Source of the DNA: Pontibacter russatus
Lineage (GTDB): Bacteria > Bacteroidota > Bacteroidia > Cytophagales > Hymenobacteraceae
Direction: 5' to 3'
NCBI RefSeq assembly: GCF_009931655.1
Contig: NZ_CP047984.1
Location: 4,853,001-4,917,000 of the forward strand
DNA: 64,000 bases
Shown: positions 57,455 through 64,000 of the stretch, piece by piece
Layout of the letters: each line of letters begins with the position of its first letter
How positions within the stretch are numbered: the stretch's first letter is position 1
Notes under the pieces: model-generated
What the model saw: only the letters and a program-made list of their open reading frames with translations
Databases searched by the model: none
What the model was told of the DNA's origin: nothing
Translations under genes and position numbers: made by a program

Positions 57455-57660
57455 TCTGCTGTGTCCTCCATATTCCCGGCCGCAACAGACGGAGGTATTT
57501 AGGAGCCATATATCACAGGCAAGGCCTCCTGCACCAGGAAGCCCAGCCTGTTATATTTTTACAGCCTCCATTTTGGCAGAGAACAGCGCCTGCAAACAAC
57601 TTATTCCTTTCAAAGGGGGTAATAGCTATCGGAGGCCAAAGCCCTTATAATGCAGAGTAA

Positions 57661-57957
57661 GCCTATGCGCCCGTTACGATAGAGAAACTGCTCCGAGACA
57701 AAAACATCAAAGCCCTGGCCCTGGATGGCGTGGTTACACATGCGGCCAGCGTGCATGCCGCCTGGAGGCGCATGTTAGACGGCCACCTGCAACAGCGCGG
57801 GAAGCAGGAGGGCGGGGCATATGAGCCGCTCCACATCGCCGCCGACTCCAGGCAGTATATAGACGGAATCCCGTGCTGCGAAGGCGTTCGCAATTCAAGG
57901 AGCAGAATTTTAAAACACGGTGCCGGCCTGGTACCGGATAAATTCCCTACAGGATAA
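57661..57957 (+). pseudogene. Relic of a second beta-phosphoglucomutase gene
   Basis: The frame gives IEKLLRDKNIKALALDGVVT, HAASVHAAWRRMLDGHLQQR and YEPLHIAADSRQYIDGIPCCEG, which parallels the start of the intact gene at 56672 (ALILDMDGVVT, HAEAWKKLCDSYLKQR, YEPFDLMKDFHAYVHGVPRLE). The nucleophile Asp-x-Asp is shortened to a single LDG, there is no start codon, and everything after about 95 codons is lost. The remaining frame runs to a TAA just before otsB. Confidence 0.75.
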
Positions 57958-57962
57958 AACGT

Positions 57963-58796
57963 ATGAAAAACCAACCGAATGCATCCGTTCAGAAACACGA
58001 GCCCAAAGATCTTCCGTCTGCGCTGGCAGACGTCCCGAAGCTGATAAACGGCAGAAAACCGGCTGTTTTCCTGGACTACGACGGCTGCCTGAGCCCCATC
58101 GTGAAAAACCCTGACAAAGCAATCATGACCGAGGAGATGCGGGGCACGCTGCGGCGGCTGGCCGATGTGTGCCGGGTGGCCGTGGTAAGCGGCCGCGACC
58201 GCGCCAACGTCGAGAAACTGGTGCAGCTCGACAACCTGTATTATGCTGGCTCCCACGGCTTCGATATATCCGGCCCCAACAACATGCACACCGAGCCTGG
58301 CGGCGCCAAAGCAGCCATCCCCGCCCTTGAGAAAGCTAACAAGACACTGGACGAGCGGCTGAAGGACGTGGAGGGCGTGCTGGTAGAGCGGAAGCGCTAT
58401 GCCATTGCCGTGCATTACCGCAACGTGCCCGACGAGAAGGTGCCCTATGTGCTGCAGGTGACGGAGGATGTGATAGGCCAGCACCCGGAGTTGAAGAAAG
58501 GCCCCGGGAAAAAGATTATGGAACTGAAGCCGAACCTCGACTGGCACAAAGGCAAGGCGGTGCTCTGGCTGATGGAGGAACTCGGCCTCAACCAGCCCGA
58601 CACACTGCCCCTCTATATAGGCGACGACATTACCGACGAGGACGCTTTTGCCACCCTCCAGAGACGTGGCATCGGCGTGATGGTGGGAGAGCATGACGAG
58701 CAGACTGCGGCCGAGTACCGGCTGGAGGACGTGGAAGAGGTGCAGGCTTTCCTGGAGGCGCTGACCCAAGCCATCAAAAACCAAAAGCATGCATGA
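57963..58796 (+). CDS. otsB: Trehalose-phosphatase
   Basis: A 277-residue HAD phosphatase that releases trehalose from trehalose 6-phosphate. Motif I is AVFLDYDGCLSPI, with both Asp residues. Motif II is VAVVSGRDRANVEKL, then GSHGFDISGP and the typical PNLDWHKGKAVLWLM. Motif IV is YIGDDITDEDAFATL. It is intact and near full length. No otsA (synthase) gene lies in this window. The genes on both sides are relics of a glucosyl-phosphate pathway, so this gene is the survivor of the cluster. Confidence 0.95.
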   Translation: MKNQPNASVQKHEPKDLPSALADVPKLINGRKPAVFLDYDGCLSPIVKNPDKAIMTEEMRGTLRRLADVCRVAVVSGRDRANVEKLVQLDNLYYAGSHGFDISGPNNMHTEPGGAKAAIPALEKANKTLDERLKDVEGVLVERKRYAIAVHYRNVPDEKVPYVLQVTEDVIGQHPELKKGPGKKIMELKPNLDWHKGKAVLWLMEELGLNQPDTLPLYIGDDITDEDAFATLQRRGIGVMVGEHDEQTAAEYRLEDVEEVQAFLEALTQAIKNQKHA

Positions 58797-59215
58797 GCCG
58801 ATGGCGCAGGCGCGGGTATATATGGAGCCCAAAGCGCAGACCCTCGAATCAGCGCTACAGGAGGAGGAGGGGTATATAGGCCAGTGTTTCCGCCTTACCT
58901 GTGTGCAGGGGCAGCCGGTGCGCGTGGAGAACCTGGCGCAGCTGCACACCTCCCGCGACGTGCCACCGCCGAGGGCATCTACCTATGGGTTATGGCCAGC
59001 ACCGTGGACCTGGTGCAGCGCTGTTTCATTTGGCTCGAGTTAAGGGACAACGTTCTTTGGCCCCAACCCGTTTTACCTGCGGAAACAGGCAGTTTGTAGT
59101 TTCAGCTGCGCTACCGCAGCCACTGGTTTTCGCTTCAGTTCACACATCAGAAGCTTCGCACCACCGTGGCCAGGGGGGCTCAAGCATATGAAAATTGGGG
59201 TAAAAGTGAGCGTGT
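58789..59215 (+). pseudogene. Relic of a GH65 trehalose/maltose phosphorylase-type gene
   Basis: The ATG at 58789 overlaps the otsB end. The first part resembles the GH65 N-domain end (GQPVRVENLAQLHTSRD, usually EKxxxLYTSRD). It then jumps, in another frame, to the C-terminal domain: TAEGIYLWVMASTVDLVQRC, LELRDNVLWPQPVLP and, after an in-frame TAG, FQLRYRSHWFSLQFTHQKLR. The catalytic barrel of some 400-500 residues between the two parts is deleted. The gene cannot make an active enzyme. Confidence 0.72.
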
Positions 59216-59328
59216 ACACCTTTAAGACCAGGGGCCAGCGGGAATTTGGCATTGGCTGAGCTAAGCAGCAGCAGGACGCCTTTTCTTTACAATAAAAGTC
59301 CTTTCCATCCCATATATAAATTCATGAA

Positions 59329-60273
59329 ATGAACGAGATCATCACCATCACACTTAACCCTGCCCTGGACAAGAGCACCTCCGTAAACCATGTGCAACCC
59401 GAAAAAAAGATGCGCTGCAAAGCCCCGCGTTACGAGCCTGGCGGCGGCGGCATAAATGTATCTCGCGCGCTCCGGAAACTAGGTGGCAGCTCCAGCGCCT
59501 GGTTCCTTTCCGGAGGGGCCTCCGGCGAAAGGCTTTGCGGGCTGCTCGAAAAGGAAGGGGTGGATTTTAAAACCGTCAAAATAAAAAACTGGACCCGCGA
59601 AAACCTGATGGTGGTGGAGGAAACCAGCGGGAACCAGTTCCGGTTCGGGATGCCAGGCCCCGAGGTGACGGAGGAGGAGTGGCGGCAACCCCTGACGTGG
59701 CTGGAGGAACTGAAGGACGAGGAGCTGCCGAAATACGTGGTGGCCAGCGGCAGCCTTCCCCCCGGCGTGCCGGACGATTTCTACCTGCAGGTGGCGGAGA
59801 TAGCCAACCGCCGTGGCTTCCGGCTGGTGGTGGACACCTCGGGCGAGGCCTTGGTGAAGGCGGCAGGAGAGGGCGTGTACCTCCTGAAGCCCAACATGCT
59901 GGAACTGGGCACCCTGATAGGCAAGGAGCAAGTGTCGGCGCTGGAGCAGGAGCAGATAGCGGAGCAGGTGATCCGTGAGGGCAAGTGCCAGGTGCTGGTC
60001 GTCTCGCTGGGGCCGCGCGGGGCCATGCTTGCCTACCGTGGCGGGCGCATCAGCTACTTCGTTTCGCCGGCGGTGCGGCAGCAAAGCGCCGTGGGGGCTG
60101 GCGACAGCATGGTGGCAGGCATGGTGCTCAGCCTGCTGAGGGGCTGGGATTTGGAAGAGGTAGTGCGCTACGGCGTGGCCGCCGGCACTGCCGCCACTAT
60201 GACGCCCGGCTCTGAACTCTGCAAAAAGGATGACACGGAGAAAATTTACAAATGGCTGCAGGAGCACAAGTAA
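59329..60273 (+). CDS. pfkB: PfkB-family 6-phosphofructokinase/1-phosphofructokinase
   Basis: A 314-residue ribokinase-fold sugar kinase. The N-terminal ITITLNPALDKSTSV is the hallmark of the phosphofructokinase branch. GGGGINVSRALRKLGG follows, and the PfkB signature 2 QSAVGAGDSMVAGMVLSL has the catalytic Asp and anion hole. Branch members phosphorylate fructose 6-phosphate (Pfk-2), fructose 1-phosphate or tagatose 6-phosphate. The location beside fbaA and near pgi favours fructose 6-phosphate. It ends at a long palindromic terminator shared with fbaA. Confidence 0.88.
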   Translation: MNEIITITLNPALDKSTSVNHVQPEKKMRCKAPRYEPGGGGINVSRALRKLGGSSSAWFLSGGASGERLCGLLEKEGVDFKTVKIKNWTRENLMVVEETSGNQFRFGMPGPEVTEEEWRQPLTWLEELKDEELPKYVVASGSLPPGVPDDFYLQVAEIANRRGFRLVVDTSGEALVKAAGEGVYLLKPNMLELGTLIGKEQVSALEQEQIAEQVIREGKCQVLVVSLGPRGAMLAYRGGRISYFVSPAVRQQSAVGAGDSMVAGMVLSLLRGWDLEEVVRYGVAAGTAATMTPGSELCKKDDTEKIYKWLQEHK

Positions 60274-60478
60274 GCCGCGATGCAAGGGAGCTTATAATTT
60301 ATATAGCGCGAGCACCCGCTTGCTCCATAAATTTTCAGGAGGGTAACTTCGTGATTAGAGCATTGGGTTCTGATAGGGACAGATCGTGGACTGTCCCGAG
60401 CGAAGTCTCCGGGAGGCTCTAGGGTAGCAAGCCACAGGCGAGGACGCTCGCGCCATCTGCAGTGGCTGCGTGGTATAG

Positions 60479-60542
60479 CAGGCCATATATAAAACAGAAA
60501 AGGTGGGGCATGCCCCACCTTTTCTGTTTTATATATGGCCTG
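60479..60542. terminator. 64-base perfect palindromic terminator between pfkB and fbaA
   Basis: The 64 bases from 60479 to 60542 form a perfect palindrome with arms of 32 bp and no loop (CAGGCCATATATAAAACAGA onward). Both arms carry the A and T tracts needed for termination in either direction, and the genes converge here. Confidence 0.92.
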
Positions 60543-60560
60543 TTTATATACAGCCTTCGA

Positions 60561-61640
60561 TTAAGCGTTGCGGTTGATGGCGTTCAGGTCCGTAAAGGCC
60601 TCTTTCAGACGCTTGATGAAGGTTTTCTCGCCTTCGCGCAGCCACACGCGCGGGTCGTAGAACTTCTTGTTCGGGGAGTCCTCGCCCTCCGGGTTGCCAA
60701 TCTGGCTCTGCAGGTAATCGTGCTTCGCATCAATATAATCCCGGATGCCTTCCAGGAAGGCCCACTGCATGTCGGTGTCAATGTTCATTTTCACGGCGCC
60801 ATACTCGATAGCCTCGGTTATCTTCGCCTTCTCAGAGCCGGAGCCGCCATGGAACACGAAGTTCACCGGGTTTGGCCCTTTGCCGTACTTCTCCTGGATA
60901 AACTGCTGTGAGTTCTTCAGAATTTCAGGGCGCAGCTCCACGTTGCCGGGCTTATATACTCCGTGTACGTTTCCGAAAGCGGCGGCTATGGTGAAGCGGT
61001 CGCTTACTTTATTCAGTTCTTCGTAAGCTAGGGCCACCTCTTCCGGCTGCGTGTACAAACGGGCGCTGTCCACGTCAGAGTTGTCGACGCCGTCTTCCTC
61101 GCCGCCGGTCACGCCCAGCTCTATTTCTACCGTCATGCCGATCCTGTTCATACGCTCCAGGTAGCGGGAGCAGGTCTCGATGTTCTCCTGGATGTGCTCT
61201 TCCGAAAGGTCCAGCATATGGGAGCTGAACAGCGGCTTGCCGTGCTCTTCAAAGTACTTCTCACCAGCATCCAACAGACCGTCTATCCAGGGGAGGAGCT
61301 TTTTGGCGGCGTGGTCGGTGTGCAGGATCACGGGCACGCCATATGCCTCCGCCATGATATGCACGTGGTGCGCCCCCGACACAGCACCGGCGATGGCCGA
61401 CTTCTGCAGGTCGTTGGCCAGGCCTTTGCCCGCGTAGAACTGCGCGCCGCTGTGCGAGAACTGCACGATAACCGGAGAGTTCACTTCCCTGGCTGTTTCC
61501 AGCACCGCGTTAATGGAGTTTGTACCGATGACGTTCACGGCCGGTAAGGCAAAGTTATTTTCATTGGCGTACTTAAACAGCTCAGTTACTTCTTCGCCGT
61601 ACAATACACCAGCTCTGAATCTTTTTTTTGTTTCGCTCAC
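60561..61640 (-). CDS. fbaA: Class II fructose-bisphosphate aldolase
   Basis: A 359-residue zinc aldolase that splits fructose 1,6-bisphosphate into the two triose phosphates. Metal and substrate motifs are VPVILHTDHAAKKLLPW, EIELGVTGGEEDGVDNS, AAAFGNVHGVYKPGNV and NFVFHGGSGSEKAKI, followed by KMNIDTDMQW. The length matches the E. coli FbaA type. The start codon is GTG at 61640. It lies opposite pfkB, with which it would run successive glycolytic steps. The 414-base spacer before it (61641-62054) is AT-rich with TATATA runs and no ORF; part of it may be its promoter. Confidence 0.97.
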   Translation of the reverse strand: MSETKKRFRAGVLYGEEVTELFKYANENNFALPAVNVIGTNSINAVLETAREVNSPVIVQFSHSGAQFYAGKGLANDLQKSAIAGAVSGAHHVHIMAEAYGVPVILHTDHAAKKLLPWIDGLLDAGEKYFEEHGKPLFSSHMLDLSEEHIQENIETCSRYLERMNRIGMTVEIELGVTGGEEDGVDNSDVDSARLYTQPEEVALAYEELNKVSDRFTIAAAFGNVHGVYKPGNVELRPEILKNSQQFIQEKYGKGPNPVNFVFHGGSGSEKAKITEAIEYGAVKMNIDTDMQWAFLEGIRDYIDAKHDYLQSQIGNPEGEDSPNKKFYDPRVWLREGEKTFIKRLKEAFTDLNAINRNA

Positions 61641-62054
61641 AGTTTTTAATGATTAAGGTTTTGACATTTTCAACTGACTCCATGCTTTCTTACGATGCTG
61701 CTAAGGAATCATTTGCCAGTAAATTTACTATATAGTTTAGAATTAAGGAAATCGGCCCCGATTTATATTAGCGAAGCCGCATGATAGGCCAGTCTATATA
61801 TGCCGGTGCAACGAACTCACAGGCTGCCATCCCGAACGCTGTGCGATATATATTTGATATATAAAACAGCTATTGCACAGCTACACTGGCTCTCTACTGC
61901 TCCCGCCTCAAGCGTGTTCGGGATGACAGCACAATGCGGTTTGGGCTTGCGTTATCGCTTTCAGAGCGCCGTATAGATGCCGCATCACTACTAAATATAT
62001 ATGCGCCTGAAGTGTTGGTGTTATATATAGCCATCTGCACAGCCATATATAAAC

Positions 62055-63470
62055 CTAATCAAAAACGATAATTCTGTCTTTGTGCTTGCCGCGCATGTGG
62101 CCGCGGATAATCTGTTGTATGTCCTTGTTGTCGTTGTAGCGCCTGATGGCCCCTTTGAAATCATCCAGAGACTGCGCGGAGAACGTTTCGTCCACGAAGC
62201 CGAAGCCGAGGTAGGTGCCGTGCTCCACCACCACCACCGATTTCTCGCCGGGCTCCCGCCCTTTGCCCACAATGGCGAAGTTGTTGTGCTCGAAGGTGAA
62301 GGACTCGATGGCGGCCTCCACGCGCTTGTTGTATACGGCAGGGCTCTCCTGGCCCACGCAGGCGCCCTTGCACTGGTGTACCTGGTAGTCGAAGCAGGCG
62401 CCGTTGGTCTTATACAGGTCGCACAGCTTCTGGCAGAGGTTGTATTTGGCGACCTTGTGATACAGAAACCCTTTCGCCTTAAACTGGTTCGAGAGCGCGA
62501 TGATGGGCGTCAGGCTCACATTGTCGGCTTTGTTCACGCTGCCAAACGACAGGCGCTTGTAGCCGTTCCCATCTTCATACACATAAATGCCAGTGTTGAA
62601 CACCGAGCGGCGCTGCTGCCGGTTGTAATGCGGCTTCATCCGCTTTATCTCCGCCGACTCAAACAGCAGGGCCACCAGTTCGTTGCCCATCACCTCGTAG
62701 GTGATTTCGGCGATGCTGTTCTTGAAGTCCAGTGACTTGCGGCTCTTGTAATCGATGTTGAAGTGCTGGATGATGCGTTTTTTGATGTTGATGCTCTTGC
62801 CGACGTATATCACCTCGCCCGCCTCGTTGTGGAAGTAGTACACGCCCGGCACCATCGGCAGCGCGTCCACCTGCTCCTTCCGGATGGCCGGGGGCAGCAG
62901 CGAGGTCTTGATTTCCTCTTTCAGCACCTGCGTGGTGTTGTCGGCCGCCATGTTCTGGTTACCGTCCACCACCGGGCGGTTTAGCTTCAGCAGCCTGTCG
63001 AAGAGCACGGCCGTGGCCTCGGCGTCGCCGATGGCGCGGTGGCGCTGCTTCAACTCAATGTCGATGCTTTTGCAGAGCTTGCCCAGGCTGTAGGAGGGCA
63101 GCCCCGGAAGAAGGGAGCGGCTGAGGCGCACCGTGCAGAGCGTTTTACGCTGGAAAGTATATCCTAAATCCGCAAACTCTTTCTTGATAAAGGAGTAGTC
63201 GAAGCGCACGTTGTGGGCCACAAAAACCTTCCCCTCGGTAAACTCCACGATCTCCTTGGCCACCTCGTAGAATTTGGGCGCGTCCTGCACCATCTCGTCG
63301 GTAATACCCGTCAGCTGCGATATAAAAAAGGGGATGGGGCGCTGCGGGTTGATGAGCGTGTTGTACTGGTCTACAATCTGATGCCCGTCATGGATAAAAA
63401 TGGCAATTTCGGTGATCCTGTCCTGGGCCGGCTGCCCGCCGGTGGTCTCAATGTCGATGATGGCGTACAA
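62055..63470 (-). CDS. DEDDh exonuclease fused to a GIY-YIG nuclease domain
   Basis: A 471-residue two-domain nuclease. Residues 1 to about 165 are a PolIII-epsilon-like 3'-5' exonuclease: AIIDIETTGGQPAQDRITEI with the DxE, VFVAHNVRFDYSFIKKEF and RHRAIGDAEAT with the last acidic pair. From about residue 205 comes a GIY-YIG domain (LPMVPGVYYFHNEAGEVIYVGKSINIKKRI) as in UvrC and Cho. The rest lacks UvrC's UvrB-binding and RNase H parts. Such Cho-like proteins are thought to act in nucleotide-excision repair. The start is a TTG at 63470, since a stop lies seven codons upstream. Confidence 0.9.
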   Translation of the reverse strand: MYAIIDIETTGGQPAQDRITEIAIFIHDGHQIVDQYNTLINPQRPIPFFISQLTGITDEMVQDAPKFYEVAKEIVEFTEGKVFVAHNVRFDYSFIKKEFADLGYTFQRKTLCTVRLSRSLLPGLPSYSLGKLCKSIDIELKQRHRAIGDAEATAVLFDRLLKLNRPVVDGNQNMAADNTTQVLKEEIKTSLLPPAIRKEQVDALPMVPGVYYFHNEAGEVIYVGKSINIKKRIIQHFNIDYKSRKSLDFKNSIAEITYEVMGNELVALLFESAEIKRMKPHYNRQQRRSVFNTGIYVYEDGNGYKRLSFGSVNKADNVSLTPIIALSNQFKAKGFLYHKVAKYNLCQKLCDLYKTNGACFDYQVHQCKGACVGQESPAVYNKRVEAAIESFTFEHNNFAIVGKGREPGEKSVVVVEHGTYLGFGFVDETFSAQSLDDFKGAIRRYNDNKDIQQIIRGHMRGKHKDRIIVFD

Positions 63471-63602
63471 GGTGCTGTGGTTTTGGGCTCATATATATAA
63501 CTGCGCGGCAGGTGCCGGAGGCTTCTATGCTAACCAATTTTATTAGCATTCGGTTTCAAATAGGCCGCGCCACACGCAACAAACACAGCAGGATGCAGCA
63601 TA

Positions 63603-64000
63603 TCATTCCTCTTTCTTTTTGCCGTGCCCCAGGCCGTTGTACATCTCTGTAAAAAAGCCCTTGATTCTGCCCCTTCTTTTTTTCGGTTTCACGTCGTCTA
63701 TGTCGGCCAGCAGAAAGCCCAGCGGCTCCAGCGGCGGGTAGGCATCAAAGATGACTTTCAGCGTGGCTATCACGGGCAGGGCCATGATCATCCCGGCGGC
63801 GCCCCATATCTCGCCCCCCACCAGCAGGGCCACGATGGCGGCAAAGGGGTTGATGCTGACTTTGGAGCCCACGATGAAAGGCGTGATGAAATTCCCCTCC
63901 AGGAACTGCACAAAGGCAAACACCCCCACCACCAGCACCGCGTCGATGAGGTGGCCGGTAGTGGCCAGCGCAATCAGGGCGGGCAGCAGCGAGCCGATCA
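63603..64000 (-). CDS. AI-2E family transporter, C-terminal part (cut by the window edge)
   Basis: The frame runs out of the right edge, and its last 132 residues are visible. The sequence has the end of the AI-2E/PerM family: LIDAVLVVGVFAFVQFLEGN, FITPFIVGSKVSINPFAAI and LVGGEIWGAAGMIMALPVIA, with membrane helices, then a basic cytoplasmic tail (KPKKRRGRIKGFF). Members export autoinducer-2, Na+/Li+ or other solutes, and the substrate cannot be told. A 132-base spacer (63471-63602) separates it from the exonuclease gene. Confidence 0.85.
   Translation of the reverse strand, partial: IGSLLPALIALATTGHLIDAVLVVGVFAFVQFLEGNFITPFIVGSKVSINPFAAIVALLVGGEIWGAAGMIMALPVIATLKVIFDAYPPLEPLGFLLADIDDVKPKKRRGRIKGFFTEMYNGLGHGKKKEE

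Noticed and set aside
57663..58949. 428-residue minus-strand frame across otsB and both relics
   Set aside because: It is antisense to an intact otsB and to two recognisable relics; a GC-rich shadow frame.

Overview
The window looks like a chromosomal segment of a Bacteroidota bacterium of the order Cytophagales, most likely Hymenobacteraceae and possibly Pontibacter. This is inferred from the protein families (DUF4199, DUF5683 and DUF6438 proteins, lmo0937-type small membrane proteins), the conserved order parA-parB-DUF5683-dapB-lepB, the lack of clear Shine-Dalgarno sites, and a GC-rich core studded with TATATA runs. No rRNA, tRNA or CRISPR array was seen.

Region 1-15,377 is accessory DNA abutting the 3' end of mnmE. 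Next to mnmE lies an integration/replication module, all on the minus strand: an excisionase-like zinc-ribbon/HTH protein, a tyrosine integrase, an unknown protein, a small HTH protein, an SF3-type helicase and a toprim/zinc-ribbon primase-like protein. Beyond it is a wrecked type I restriction-modification locus. hsdM is cut short, hsdS is missing, and hsdR is split into an N-terminal relic and a helicase half that has lost the nuclease domain. Two AT-rich inserts occupy the gaps: a 276-residue unknown protein, and a 1387-residue protein that pairs a PD-(D/E)XK-type nuclease end with a P-loop NTPase. The latter is the best candidate here for an undescribed antiphage system.

Region 15,378-36,670 is core: mnmE, a thioredoxin-like protein, an Nramp transporter fused to a UspA domain with its DtxR-family regulator, a FabH-like synthase, a glycosyltransferase, dapD, 3-hydroxyacyl-CoA dehydrogenase, an ABC-F protein, envelope and small membrane proteins, an L,D-transpeptidase-like protein, a lipid kinase, a phosphoesterase and mtgA. 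Several spacers hold short inverted-repeat elements, and one holds a cobalamin-riboswitch-like RNA.

Region 36,671-43,660 is a minus-strand block: two signal peptidase I paralogues flanking tatA, then dapB, a DUF5683 protein, parB, parA and a metal-dependent hydrolase. Region 44,287-54,690 holds two stress-type DUF2382 proteins, lipoproteins, an M16 peptidase, topoisomerase IB, a D-2-hydroxyacid dehydrogenase and a putative kinase-like lipoprotein. Region 54,753-61,640 is sugar metabolism: pgi, a beta-phosphoglucomutase-like phosphatase, otsB flanked by relics of a second phosphoglucomutase and of a GH65 phosphorylase, pfkB and fbaA. The window ends with an exonuclease/GIY-YIG protein and the 3' part of an AI-2E family transporter gene.
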